From NCBI RefSeq assembly GCF_008831285.2, contig NC_045138.2, positions 23,471,934 to 23,535,933 of the forward strand: a stretch of 64,000 bases of DNA. The letters run 5' to 3'. Below the pieces are notes generated by a model. It searched no databases. It was given only the letters and a program-made list of their open reading frames with translations, and was not told where the DNA came from. Positions 44,417 through 56,739 of this stretch are shown here, in pieces. Each line of letters starts with the position of its first letter. Positions within the stretch are counted from its first letter, which is position 1. The position numbers and the translations under genes are program-made. The stretch comes from Nymphaea colorata. Taxonomy: Eukaryota; Streptophyta; Magnoliopsida; Nymphaeales; Nymphaeaceae.

Positions 44417-46860
44417 ATACTTGTCGAATTCCAGTAAGTGAAATTCGATCTTGATCTTTGTGGTGTCTGTGAAGATCATATTAACTGTGTGAGCATGCTA
44501 GTCGCCTGTGTATCATGCTGTTTTAAGCACTAGCTTCTGAAAATAAATGCATGCTAGGCTATATTGATTTGAAGCATGAGAGCAAGACAGCTCTTGGACT
44601 TCAAAATCTAGTAAGTACCTTCGGGCTTTGTTGGTACCTGTGAAGCATACAAAGACTCTTCATACGCAGGCATGAATATCATCTGTATATCATTCTTTTG
44701 ATCATGGCTAATAAGTAGGAAGCATACTAGATGATAATATTGATCAAATTAGACATTCATGAAGCATGCTCAAGTTAGAAAGTTTACATAGAGTTATGTT
44801 ACGCTCTGCTCTATGGCTGTTTTCTTGTACCCCTGTGTCCCAAGGGGACAGATTCAGAAACCATCTCTGGCCTAAGCATGTACAACGTTAAGTTTTTTTT
44901 ATTTTAAACAGTCTTTCAAAACTGTTTTGACTCTCAACAAGGGTCTGGCCAGAACTCGCACAGGAGCAATTTTTTTTTGAGGAAAGCCCTGAGAACGAAA
45001 ATAAGAAAAAGATGGGATTACCTCCGTGTTGTCCTCTGCGTTTTTTTTAAAAAGCCTGTGACAAATATCCTTTAAACCGACTCTCTAGTTCCCTCTGTCG
45101 CCGCGACAGAGCAAGATCAAAGGGGCAAACTGTTGCCCACGCCGGGAGGGAGAGATCGTCCTCTTCCCGTGAGCACCAACGCGAGGGTTCCTCTCCACCA
45201 ACGCGAGGGCCAAACAATATTTTATGAAATTTTTATATACGACACATTAAAATTTTCACAGATACCATTGTCAGGGGTTCAAACATATATGCATTTAATG
45301 CTAACATCCAACCCATGCTTGCATTCATATACAAATCCAACTCCATTAATTTGCATACATCCATTACAATCACATTTATTTAGTTATACTTGTATGTGGA
45401 CACAGATAACCTTGTGAACAATAGAAGAATATCTACTCCACACTGAAGTCGCAAACAAAGAGAATTCAACTTCTAGAATCCAAATCGTAAGGAGAACATG
45501 GTGTGAGAGGAATGTAGGTATTATACTTCTCTCCATGATGCTGAATGCCGCTGCTAATTACAGATAGCCTCCCTCCATATAGATTCAAGCTCGTATAAAC
45601 TTAACCACTCTCAAAAATATGATTATCAAATTTGGATGAGTACAACATTAGGATGGATCAAATGTGCATGCACGGTTAATGCACTTGACCACCTTTCCCT
45701 TTTGAATGTCATTTGGCTTGCTCATAATGGTGGATCCATATCTAAAACCAACAAAACATTGTAATTCTTTTACTCTTTCTTTCGGTTTCCTTTTTTCATG
45801 CTCCAAGCCGTTCTCAAAACATCATACAAAGGATTTTACAATCTTCTTTTGGACAACCCTCACTGTCCCTCGGTGGAGAAGCATTGTGATGGACAATATC
45901 CTGGTTGCCATGCATCTCACCCTTTTTTTCAGTTAATCTCAAACTTTTCTTTTCAAGGCCAATTTTTCTTTTCCTCGCACCACTTAAGGGGTGCATAAGT
46001 GCTTTAATTGAAGAAGTCTACCAAACTTAAAGAACTTATATGTCATATTTACCTCTCAAAAATTGCAACAAGAGAACTTCATCCTTGAGAAAATTGAATT
46101 AAAATTCTTTTGGTACTGAAAGTGTTGTGAGAGGACCCAGTCTCCATGCCAGATGATGCATTCCACAAACTCCCCCTTCGAAAGAGATTGATAATCTCCA
46201 ATGTTCATTTTTTGGAGTAGACTATTACTAATATTAATACGATTCCTGTACTTTTGGCTAAACTCCACCGATTTGCATTTAACAGATAAAATGGTTGCAC
46301 GAGCAAAAGCGATAACAACGATGCAACCTGTTTCAAGAAGAGATTTGACAAATCACCTAGCTTTTATATATCAGTAAAGTCAATACGTTATTGCCATCAC
46401 CCACGGTCTTCCTCTATTAGAGAAGTTAGCTTCAAGAGGAGAAGAAAATAAAAAAAAATACAAGTTGGAATTTGTGGTAAACGCGTTCCGAATTACATCC
46501 TTTAAGTTCAACTTGAAGTTCCTACGTTTAACTCTTAGCAATCAAGCCATGCGCTTTTCTAAAAGGTTTTGCTCTCCCGGCAATTCAGGCATAAAAGGGT
46601 CACCTCAGGCTGGGTGCTTCACTACCACCCACCGAAAAAGTGAACGGCCAATAACGATCCTTTACATGCACTGAAAATAAAGGAAAAGACCGAACCCTTA
46701 TTACGTGGGTCACTAAAAACCGTGACAAATGATGGAGGTGATACAGACAGATGAAGGCCGGGATTTTCATTTTACACAGCTGCTGCAGGCCACAAACTGG
46801 AAAGTGGAAAAGGAAAAAAGTAAATCCATCGGATCGGTGCCCCATCTAGCACACAACCTA
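44417..46860. other. Leader-like DNA and unrecognised sequence before the bHLH gene's 3' end
   Basis: The first 550 bases contain two related stretches (GTAAGTGAAATTCGATC at 44433 and GTAAGTACCTTCGGGC at 44611, each followed by CCTGTGAAG or GTCTGTGAAG). I see no coding homology. Short open frames at 45133-45417, 45706-45998 and 46268-46056 carry no known domain. Confidence 0.4.
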
Positions 46861-47034
46861 CCTACTTTAAACACACTCCCATAGTGCCAAAAGATACGTG
46901 GATATCTCGTCAGAGTGGTGCGAGATCACCATACTTTGCTTTCAACCAACTATTTCCCCTCCCCCTCTCTGCATCTCTCTTTTTCTCTACTTCTTCTTCA
47001 ACCTTTTCCTTTCCTTTTGCACAGAATTTGACAT
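46861..47034 (-). other. Probable 3' UTR of the bHLH gene
   Basis: Downstream of the stop the minus strand is purine-rich (AAAGGAAAGG, AGAAAAAGAGAGATG) and then AT-richer. No unambiguous AATAAA was found, so the 3' end is approximate. Confidence 0.4.
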
Positions 47035-50000
47035 TCAGGAGCTCGGATGCGACTTCTGCCGACTGCCGCACGTACAGCTTGAACGACTTTCGGCAAGTGC
47101 CTAAAAGAAAAAAAAAAAAAAACGAAAGGGAGTTAGATGATGAAGCAGTCGACTAAAGTGTCGATCAAATGTGAAGAGTTCTCTGCCATTAAATTTCTAG
47201 CAGCGCCCGAGACCAGGAGCCTTGGCCTGACATGCACGGCTGGTGTGATGTCAGGGAAAGCATCCGGTGATTCTCAATCGGACGATCCAAACGGAGGTGC
47301 AGAAACAGCAGGCTGAGCGCCCGCTCACAATCATTCTGGTTAGTCCACTGTTTGTCACGTACCTGGACCTTCTTCTGCAGGTCTTTGATGTAGTCCACTG
47401 CCAACTCCAACATGTCCGCGGTGTTCGTTTGCTGTCCAATAGACCAACACTTCCATCAGCAACATCCCACTTAAAAGGACCTTACAGGCTATTTGGCTCT
47501 ATAGTTGGGCGATATGGATGGTATAATGATCTAACACCCCCGGTTAGTGAAAAGGGAGAGAGGCGACTACAGGAACCCAAAAACAAAAATATCTGTCTAG
47601 GATCGATTATGGTATCATAGTGGAGCTGATATGAGTGGAAGCCAGAAATTTAAGGGCACCAATATATCTAAATAATTAAATAGTTGAGAATGCTAATATG
47701 TAAATAAAGGAAATTTGTGAGACAGACCTGATTTAGTCCCAACTAAGGGCCTGTTTGGTAGGAGGGAAAGGGAGGGAAAGGAAAGGGAAGGGAAATGAAT
47801 AAAATGGAATGGAATGGAAAGGAAAGAGTTGATTAAAAAACTTGTTTGGATACAAAAGAAAGGAAAGGAAAGGAAAAGTTAATACTTTACAATAATACCC
47901 CTAACAGTCAAAATGTTTAAAAAATTAAGTACTTGAAGGAAGGGGCATTGTGGGCAGTCAACACTTTTGCTCCTCTCTTCCTTTCCTTTCCTTTCCCATC
48001 CATCTGATTTGGGAGAGATTGCATTTACACTACACAATCCTTTCATTTCCCTCCCTTCCCTTTTCTTCCCCCTCCCAACCAAACACACTTTAGCCCTTTC
48101 CCTCCCTTTCCCTCTTTTTTAGTTAGCTAACCAAACAAAGGAGGGATTGCTCAATCCCTCCCTTTCCTTTCCTTTCCCTCCAATCAAACAGGCCCTAAGT
48201 TATATGACAGATTAACGATCAAGCCCACTAGCGGAGACAAAGGGGGCCGCTGGGGCCACAGCCTTTCGGACTTTTAGAAAATAAAAAATTTAATTTCACC
48301 TATGTAAAAATTTTGAAAATTTTAAAAATTTTTGAAACTATAAATTTCCTAACCCTACCCACGGGCCTGGTCATTGACAGCATTAGATTATATTCGCATA
48401 ATCTTACCTTATCCATGTTGGGCACGAGCTCTTGAAGCTTTCTCATCCGTTCACTTATTCGCGATCTTCTTACCTGCACAGAGACAATTAGATAACAAAG
48501 TAGACTTAGTCATGCGCCTTGTTGTCCGTACCCGGAAAGCGATTTTGTAGACCCGGTATGAAGAAATAAAGCGGGAGAAGCCATGAGTCATTGGTAGTAC
48601 AGTGTGCAAGTCCAGTGGGCCTAAACTAAATGACCCCATCTCAGAGTAAGAATGCTGCGGTTCAATGGCGGAGCTATAGAAAATTTGGTATAAAGGGGAA
48701 ACTCGGCCACCCGTGTGTATAAAAAACAATTTTTTTTTTTTTGAGGGACTGGTGTGTATAATTGCCTACACCTGCCCATGTGTGGCCCGGCACCGCTGCC
48801 GTTGGGCGTCTCCTGATGGAGCTGCTACACAGGTGAAACCAATGAGTTTGGTCTAGATTGTGGACGACTGTAAAATTTGACCTATCATTTTTTGAATCAA
48901 GTGTGAACTCAAAGCATCATAAATTTTCAATCTATCCTCGCTGTTTGGGGTCCTGAGTCATCCTTTCTGCAACCTCTTTTGTTGTTACTTTTGTAAGAAC
49001 CCAAAGGCTTGGACTTTTCTCGGCCGTTTCTGTTGTAGGATAAAAACGTGAGAAGAAAATAGCAATAACATACTCGCTCGGCTATGCTTCGAGGGTGCGT
49101 GGCGCAGCCGCGCTTGGCCCGGACTTTGCAGGGGACGGAGTCATGTATCTGCAGAAGCTTCTCCACGGCCGCCATCTCCGAGGACGTCTTGGGCAGGCTG
49201 AACTGATGAGCCAAGCCATGCCCGCGGTGCACGAATGGGTCTCCGTTCTGCAAAAACAAGAAACTTCACATATTCCTTCATAGAAACAATCACCCCTGAT
49301 CATTGCAGTGGAAATATCAGCAATTGCAAGCACATTTTAATTTACCCCTAAGTCACAATGTTTAGCGTACTGTCACAAAAAATGTGTTTTTTTAAATACA
49401 TTTTATTGAGAAAAGACATATATAATACGATAAAACACAATCAGCTATAAAATATCCGTTCCACAATCAAATATGGTTTCACAATTATCTATAGAATATT
49501 TCGTTTTATTCTCATCTTTTTTTAAAAAAATGTCAGAAAATAAAAAAACACATATAAAACGCGTATTATACCTATTTTTTTACATTTTTCATATTATTTA
49601 TAAACTTTTATTTTTTTTATAATTTTTAAGATTTATTAAATATTTTAAATTTTTTAAAAATTTACTAAGATTTTTTTATTTTATTTTCAATATATGTAAC
49701 TTTACCATATTATATCCATTTTTTTTCATATACTTATACAATTTTTTTATGAAAATGGACTTTAGCGTCATTTTTCGATCGAGGAACTTTTGGTGATCAA
49801 GGCTACCGGTGGTCCACGCTAAAACTGGCTTTTGTTTACATCGCCAGCTGAGCCACCTTGAATGAAAGGGCATCTAGGCACACCTGTCTAGGTCTTGGAC
49901 CTGCTTGGCCCAGCGCAATAAAGGCTCGGGTTCCGCAGGGCCACAGCTCAGACTAATAAAAAAATATATGAAAAATAATGTCATATAATACAACATAAAA

Positions 50001-53000
50001 ATATAATTAGTTGTAATAAAATATTTATCTTTAAATAAAATATCAATTCAAATAAATTATCTGACCGTCGCCAACCCAACTTGGCACTATGCCCAAATGT
50101 ACGGATCATGCCAGGGCTCGAGTCTGGCTGGGTGTCAGGAACTGGTGCCCATCCTCACACCAGGAGTATGGTATGACCCAACTCACCCTGGTGTCTTTGA
50201 AGAGAGCCTCAGTTTCCATCCTGCATATTAGAAATCGACTAAGCCGCAGACATCGAATCAAATTTAGAAGTCCCTCGTCATTTAAATTCGCCTTTCTTTA
50301 TTAAGAGGCGGGTGGACCTTCTCACCAGAAAATGACGAAACCATGACGGCTCCGTGTCATCAAGGCCCCTTCCATGGTTCGACCCCACGCCTTAAAAGGA
50401 ACAAGACAAGAACGAAAAGCGACGGGGAAGGCCGCCACCTTCTCGTCCCTTTCAGCACTAAATTTATCCTCCCGGAAAGACGACAAAAGGAAAAGTCTGG
50501 CAATAAAAAAAGAAGAAAGAAATGAATGGGGGTGTCAAGTGGGGGTTGATGTGGAAGAAGCCCCGGTGACGGGAATGGTTAAGAACACTGGAACTCGGCG
50601 AGTACTGCTCAACAAACTTCCTCTCCAAACTTGGAATCCAGTATAAGTGGTCCACGTACTTACGAGATGCACGTGAGCCGCAATACGACCCCAGGGCTGG
50701 GATGGTGGTGCATTTATGGCTTCTGAATTCCAGAAAAAGAAAAGGCTTGACAAGGGCGCAGTGGCCAACACCTTTGTTGGCCTTTGCGGTTCCAAAAAGC
50801 AAAAGAAACAACGAAGAAAGAAGAACGCCTGCCCTGAAACCATGAGAACCGAAGGTCCGTCCGTCGACGTGGCCATAATGCGACAAAGAAAATTGCAGTT
50901 GAAAGGGAACTGTTAAGCAAGGGGAAAGACTCAATAATGCTGCCGATTCCCGCTTCCAAACCCTTATTCGGACGCTATTCAGTGTTCAGTTCTCGCAAGT
51001 CTACCCAGGTTGAGCATCAACCAAGAGAAAATAGTTAGTCGTTTGGGCAGAACAGTTCCCTGGTGGTGGCCTTACAGACCCGTTGTGTAGACCCGTTGTG
51101 TTGTGGTGGCCTTACAGACCGGTTCCGGTACCCAAACCGAACCCGCCAAGAGTCAGACCACTGAGCCCCCATTAAAACATAAAAATGGGCACATGAGGCC
51201 CGCAATACGTGGTGGAACTCCACCATGTTCCTGTGCCTTGGATCATGGTCCGTACTTGGTTCAAGTACCCTAAATGGTCACGTGGCATGTCTTATACGAC
51301 AAACTTTATTCGGAAATCATATAATGAGCTGCATTAAATTTCATCATTTAATTTACTTTTCAGTTAAAAGAGCAAAAGACAAACTAATGAGACACCCCTT
51401 ACCGAGTAACTTTAGTCTTTCACAAACGAGCATAGTATAACTGGTGGGGCAGTTGCATCACATGTTTAATTTTTAAACGTGCTCTAAACTATAAACGGAA
51501 CACTATAGTTGGTTGGTAGGTCCTAACCACATGTACATAAATTTTGAGACAGAGTACTCTAGTTGAGTGATGTACCACACCTCTATTAAAGTCGTACGTA
51601 ACCCAATAAGAGTTTCCAGGTGGTGAGGTGCCTCTATGTGAAAATTACTTGTAAACGCTTTTCCCTCGCTATACCAATGAGAAAAGCGGTACAGTTGAAG
51701 AAGAAAATTTCAATCACGCAAAATAGAAGTGCGTAACGAGAAATTGGTACTAACCTGAGGGCGGGAGATGTTAAAACCCGGGGGCATCACCTTGCAGTCC
51801 AGATCCCTCCTCTGCACAGCTGAGACGTTTTCCGACACGATTTGCGAGTCGTCCCACGAGACGCCGGGAAAGCCAGGAGTGTAGCCGCACCGACCGGAGC
51901 TTCTCCCGTTCGCCAAGCCACCCTCCTCCAAGTTTTCAGGTATCTGGGGCAGGCGGCACGTCGACGACGCCTGGCTTGGAAAGCTCAGTTGCGTTCTCAA
52001 CCGGCTCCCGGCTGCCGGCTCGCAGTTAATGTTTCTCATCAACGAGAATCCTGCCGGTGAGACCACGAAAACGGAAAATTGTGAATCCTATAACCCCATT
52101 GCTTTTCGCTTTATTTCTATTCTTTCACGTCCCTGAACAACAATTATTAAGCATCTTTGTAACATGAAACCGTTGGTTTTGATTGGTGGTCGGTTATTAA
52201 CATATTCTATCGTTATTGGCACCATGACTCGTTAATTAGGTGATGCGTCACTTTTGTTGCATCTATAGATGCTAATGGAGTACCATCCGCAGTACAACTG
52301 GTAATATCTTTTTCGAAGCTCATGGGAAAGTGGGTATTAAAAAACGAATCATTCTAGACAAAGAAGGAACAAGGACGACGCCATAATTGACAAGACTAAC
52401 GCTCTGCAACAATCTTCAGGGTGGTTTAGTTCAACGGCTTTCGGTCATCAGCCACTGGCCAGAGTCATCGATCTCGAGGGGGGATCAAGTGGGAAGACTA
52501 AGCCTATTCCTAGCTTCGACTTCACTGACCACTGCGCTAAAGAACTTGCTCGGAAAAACCCAAAAGAATGAACGCAAAGTCAAGGAAAGGGATAAAAGGG
52601 AGGACGGGAAGGAAGAGCTTGCCGTTATCGACCGTCAGGTGGGAGAACAATCCGGCCGGCGAGCTGCTGTGCCTGACGAGCCCTCCGATAGCGTGGGTTG
52701 TCCCGGCGGCAGCGTCCATGCCGACCCCTCCCTCGCCCGCCGTCATTGTCCCGTACATCATCGATGAGGATGTTGCCGCGAATTGGCCACCTCTCTGCGG
52801 GTTCTGGGTCGGTTCTTCCTTCTCCTCTCCCGTCGTCCGGAAGTGACCCCTGGTCTCCGACGTGAGACATGAAGAGTTGCCGGAGAGGAATCTGGCCAAA
52901 GCTTTCTCTGTTGTTGCAGCTTCGTCTCCGTCGGCTTCATCGGCGAGGTGACCGGCCAGGAGCATGCCAGGAGCGGAACGGTAGCGCATGAGGCTGGCCG

Positions 53001-53025
53001 CTGCGCCTGGTTCGGCGAAATCCAT
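47035..53025 (-). CDS. bHLH transcription factor, FBH/bHLH122-bHLH130 type, six exons
   Basis: Six minus-strand exons join in frame into 357 codons plus stop: 53025-52623, 52050-51755, 49247-49074, 48473-48408, 47431-47363, 47100-47035. Exon 1 has LMRYRSAPGMLLAG and LVRHSSSPAGLFSHL. Exon 2 has YTPGFPGVSWDDSQIVSEN. Exon 3 has HQFSLPKTSSEM and RGCATHPRSIAER. Exons 4-5 complete the bHLH (VRRSRISERMRKLQELVPNM, then NTADMLELAVDYIKDLQKKV). Exon 6 ends ESRSSCTCGSRQKSHPSS. These are the signature blocks of plant subgroup IX bHLH factors (FBH1-4, bHLH128), nuclear E-box binders; the Arabidopsis FBHs activate CONSTANS. Basic-region Glu and Arg are kept. Introns end in AG; intron 1 begins GC and the others GT. 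The ATG is the first in frame after a stop at about 53113. Function beyond DNA binding is inferred. Confidence 0.9.
47747..48195. mobile_element. Tourist/Harbinger MITE in intron 4 of the bHLH gene
   Basis: TAA flanks both ends (47744-47746; 48196-48198), the 3-bp duplication of PIF/Harbinger elements. The inverted ends are GGGCCTGTTTGGTAGGAGGG and, from the right, GGGCCTGTTTGATTGGAGGG, followed by GGAAAGG arrays on one arm and CCTTTCC arrays on the other, so much of the element can fold back. It encodes nothing. It lies wholly inside intron 4 (48407-47432), about 70 bases or more from any splice site. Confidence 0.93.
49248..51754 (-). other. Intron 2 of the bHLH gene, 2.5 kb
   Basis: The donor is CAG/GTTAGT at 51754 and the acceptor is TTTTTGCAG at 49248. 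The left part (49360-49760) is extremely AT-rich. The right part (50330-50960) is coding-like in composition but holds only short frames without homology. A doubled GTGGTGGCCTTACAGACC lies near 51061-51121. No second gene is supported inside. Confidence 0.7.
52051..52622 (-). other. Intron 1 of the bHLH gene, GC-AG type
   Basis: The minus strand reads AACG/GCAAGC at the donor and CCGGCAG/GATTC at the acceptor. Joining there gives VDN-G-FSLMRN in a single frame that agrees with the family. No nearby GT donor keeps both the exon-1 and exon-2 homology blocks in frame. GC-AG introns are a known minority class. Confidence 0.75.
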
Positions 53026-54300
53026 CGACGAAGACCGTGAATTCTCGACGGCCTGTTTGCTCGGAAAGTAATAGCACGCCTCTTCTTCCTCGCTTAGCTG
53101 GAAATCAGGAGGCTATAAGAAACTAAATGGGCTCCCTTTTGGCTCTTTTCCCTCTTTTTCTTCCCTTTTTCCCCTCCTGAAAAAGAAATCTTCTTTTCAC
53201 ACTAAAGGAACATCTGAAACCCTAAAAGAATCACGGAATTTCCACCTTTCTCTAACTGCATCTTCCAACCGAAGTCCAAATCACTTTCCGGCCTCTTCTT
53301 TTCCTTGTTTTCTTTTCCTTCTTTAATGAGATTGTTCGACCGGCTCCACTGTGACGGGCGGGGAAGACTGCCTCGAGCAAGATAAACACCGAAAGAAAGG
53401 AGAAGAGAAGGCCGTGTTTTCTCCTTTTCTTCCTTTTCCTAACTTTCTTCCTTTCTCTTTTGCCTTGGTCGATGGAGATGAGCAGTTGCAGATTTCAAAA
53501 CCTTAAACCTTAATCGATGATGACGGAAGAATTATCAAATCTCACTTTCTCTCTTTCTTTCTGATCTCTACTTGTTTCCAGGAACGCGCTCCAGCAATCA
53601 AAGAAAGTCCCAAAAGCAGAAAAAGGAGGAACTTCTACCGGAAACTGTCCCTAATTCAATCATCACTCGTTTCCCTTTGTATTATCTCTCTTTCCCGTTC
53701 TTCTTTCCCGCTTCCTATACGAACCTATTACAGTATAGACCTTTACCAAAAGTCTTCAGAAAATCGGGATTTGAGAGGCTTCGGCCTTTCAGTAAAAAGA
53801 GAAATGTTTGACCAGCAAGCAATCAGCGAGTAAAGAAAGCACCAGAAATTCAACACCACCTAGAAGCGAGAGGGAAGAGGATCGGATGTAGGAACCGAAA
53901 CAACACGAAGGGCCTTTCCCGGGGATCGAACAATCACCGGCCGATTCCTTCCCGATATCCGGCCAAGCCCCAATAACGCAATCGGAGGAGGAACAACTGG
54001 CGCAGGAATATGCTCAGAGCACGGAAACCCGAAGAGGAAGACCCTGCAGTTTACGGCTTCCTGTTTACTCCTCCCAAATCCAGAAAGAAGCAACAAAGAA
54101 GGCGTAGGAGAGATGGCTTTAGATCTTCACTTCGCTTCTTCCTGCTACAGTACCCATGATTTCCTCCCATACATTTTTATCACATAAATAAAACAGACAG
54201 TCAGACAGGAAGAAAGAGAAGGAGAGAGAGAGAATACCGAAGAGGAGGAGGGAAGAGACGCCAAATTCTACGTGAAGCTTTGCCATTATTTATAAAAGTT
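53026..54300 (-). promoter_or_regulatory. 5' leader and core promoter of the bHLH gene
   Basis: On the minus strand TTTATAAATA (54296-54287) is a good TATA box, and CCAAT (54305-54301) lies beside it. About 40-80 bases downstream comes a CT-rich stretch (54250-54200: TTCTCTCTCTCTCC), typical of plant leaders. The leader to the ATG is about 1.2 kb. It contains a 78-codon upstream frame (54096-53860) and may contain an intron, since TTTCCAG near 53106 could be an acceptor. CT-rich runs recur at 53130-53180 and 53400-53465. Confidence 0.55.
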
Positions 54301-54652
54301 ATTGGCTGTCAAAGTGGGAGAGAGGGCCAGAGGCCAATGAGAACTCGCGCAGGCCGAGTTTCTTTATTTTTTCACATGGGTTTCCTTCTTTTTCCGTGTC
54401 GAGTTCCGAATCCCACTAACGTGGTAATTAATTAATTCTTTAGGATGCTTTTATGTGTGTTTTCTTTAGGATACTGTCACGTGTTTCGAACTGGAGACAA
54501 GAAAAGGGGGGTGAAGCTGGATGTGAACGGTTCGAATCCATCTCCAATCCGATGGTCTAAGTTAATCTTCAATTTTTTCTTTTTTTTTTTTTAATTTACA
54601 ACCCAAATTTTTATGCCATCTGCATCTCGAATTGGGTGAGGTCTTCTTTATA

Positions 54653-55012
54653 TAGGGATGTCAATGAATCGGAATTATCCTTAACTGCATCTGCATCTGT
54701 TTGTTCAAATATTCATATCTTTTGATTCCAATATGAACAAAAACATGTCACCTTCTAATCTTAAACCCAAAATCTGATTTTACAATTCAAATTTGATCTT
54801 TAAATTCATATCAGAATACAAACGTCGAATATGGCTTACTTTCAAAATGTACGAGCATTGAATATAAGATATTTTTAAAACTAAATCCGATCCAAAATTA
54901 AATTCTGATCGGATGTCATTCTTAATCAGATATATATTTGTTTTTCATATCCGATTCTTGCGGAACCATTCGCGTGGAAATCTGATCTAAATCAGATATA
55001 TTGATATCTCTA
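54653..55012. mobile_element. hAT MITE of the ATGTCAATG family, copy 2
   Basis: The ends are TAGGGATGTCAATGAATC (left) and TAGAGATATCAATATATC (read inward from the right). The flanks TCTTTATA (54645-54652) and CCTTTATC (55013-55020) agree at 6 of 8 bases. The interior has CGGAT, GATCTAAATC and TCATATC words like the copy at 39424. It lies about 350 bases upstream of the bHLH promoter. Confidence 0.8.
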
Positions 55013-55020
55013 CCTTTATC

Positions 55021-56180
55021 GGGTCCCAATTTGATACCAAACTTAAATTTGAATTTTGTTGCGGAAAAGAATAATGGATTCAAGTCAAATTAGTAATTGG
55101 ATTCATGTTGCTTTACTGGATCTACTTAAATAGATATGAACATGGAGGGATAATGGAATGCAATCAATCTGTTTACATCCCCGTGATAATTTTACTAGGC
55201 TCAGCTTTGGGTAGAAAATGGTCCATCTCCCATTAGAGGTTTCAGTAAGTGTTGTATTCATGTTCGTAAGTCGGGGTTGGAGGTTGGTGTGGGCCAAGTA
55301 TGGACAATAATTGCATAGAGAAACTCGAAAAAAACTTCTTATTTTATGTTGATATTTGTGAGCAATTTTTTTCTCTTACATATTGGTGATTCTTAAAATT
55401 TTAAAATTTTATACTCAGTACCTCTTAAGTAGAATTTTTTTTTTTTTTTTTTGTGGTTCCGCCCAGTCCAAGGCTGACAAGAAAATATTGCATTACAGGA
55501 ATAAACAATTCAGATTCCTTGGATCTGAACATATAGGTATTAGATTCTCATAGTTTTGGAACATATGGGTATTAGATTCTCATAGTTTGGACCTTTTTAG
55601 AAGTCTCGCAATCATAAGAAAAATTGTAGACGTGTGCTACTTTAGAGATTGTAGATCCAAAGATTGAAGACCACTCTTGTACATGTGCATGAAGAAGAGT
55701 GTGACCCACAAAAGTTTCCGAAGGCTTCCCTCTACCACAGTCGAGCAGTGGCAGACAAGGGATGATAGTTCTTGAGCACTTGTACAGTAAAGTTGGTATA
55801 TTCCCTGCCCATCGCATGCATCTGCAATTCTTTTTCCCTTGAAATTGAAAAGCCTTACCTCCACAATTCATTCATCCACTCACAATCTTCTCTCTTGGTT
55901 TGCCAATCAAATTCATCACTGCAAGACATAGCTTTCCAATTTATAGTTCAATGTACTGCAACCGTCTTATGTGGACCTAGATCATTGGCGGAGCTAGGAT
56001 TTTTTTTATTAGAAATGGCTAATTGAAATGTATAGCTAGGTAACATTTCGAAATTCTTTGACAAGCATCCATTACATTTTTCAAAATCTTTACAAGACCT
56101 TTGGAGGACACCTCTAAAACACTATTTGTTGCATGATTAGATGGCGCTGGAAGCAATGTTTTACAAAACCCGGTTTCCAT
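55021..56180. other. Non-coding DNA between the bHLH promoter side and the copia element
   Basis: No gene is supported. A tandem pair of about 33 bases, built on GGTATTAGATTCTCATAGTT, lies at 55526-55588. A 99-codon minus-strand frame (55871-55572) has no domain I recognise. TTGGCGGAGCTAGGATTT at 55985 is one of four dispersed GGYGGAGYYAG sites. Confidence 0.45.
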
Positions 56181-56739
56181 AAAATGATGTATGTTTTCTT
56201 TAGCTTATGAAAAACCATAAACCCTATTAAGGATAACTTCTAGCTAGCTAGAAGATTCAAATCACATGACCGTGCCGTGAGTAAAAAGGAAGACATGCAC
56301 GGTAAGAAAATCGACACCAAGATAGGAATGGAAGATAACACAAGCATCAAGGAAATCTGTACAACCTATAAAGATAAAACCCAAGATAAACGTAGAAAGG
56401 ATTTGTTACCTTGCATTGAGGAAAACGTCACTTGTGAGATATCTTTAAATATAAAACTAGTGGGAACATCTATTTGATTAAAAAACAAAGATAGAGAGAC
56501 TGAATCGGGGAAGCAGACTTAAGTCGAACCACGTTAAATACTTGTGTTTATTTGTGTAAGCATGTGTCTCTTTTATGATATCAGAGCATTAAATCCTTCA
56601 ACCGAAGGTTCCTTTCCTGATTGCTGGACAAGGGTGTCATCTCAAAACAGTGGACAGAATAACACAGAGACAGGTTCCAGTATCCTGCCCTTTTCAAGTC
56701 AGTTTTCTCCTGTAAAACCAGCTCCTACAAACCTACAGT

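Noticed and set aside
53572-53811. 79-codon plus-strand frame in the bHLH leader region
   Set aside because: It is antisense to a CT/GA-rich plant leader with no domain; base composition explains the open frame.
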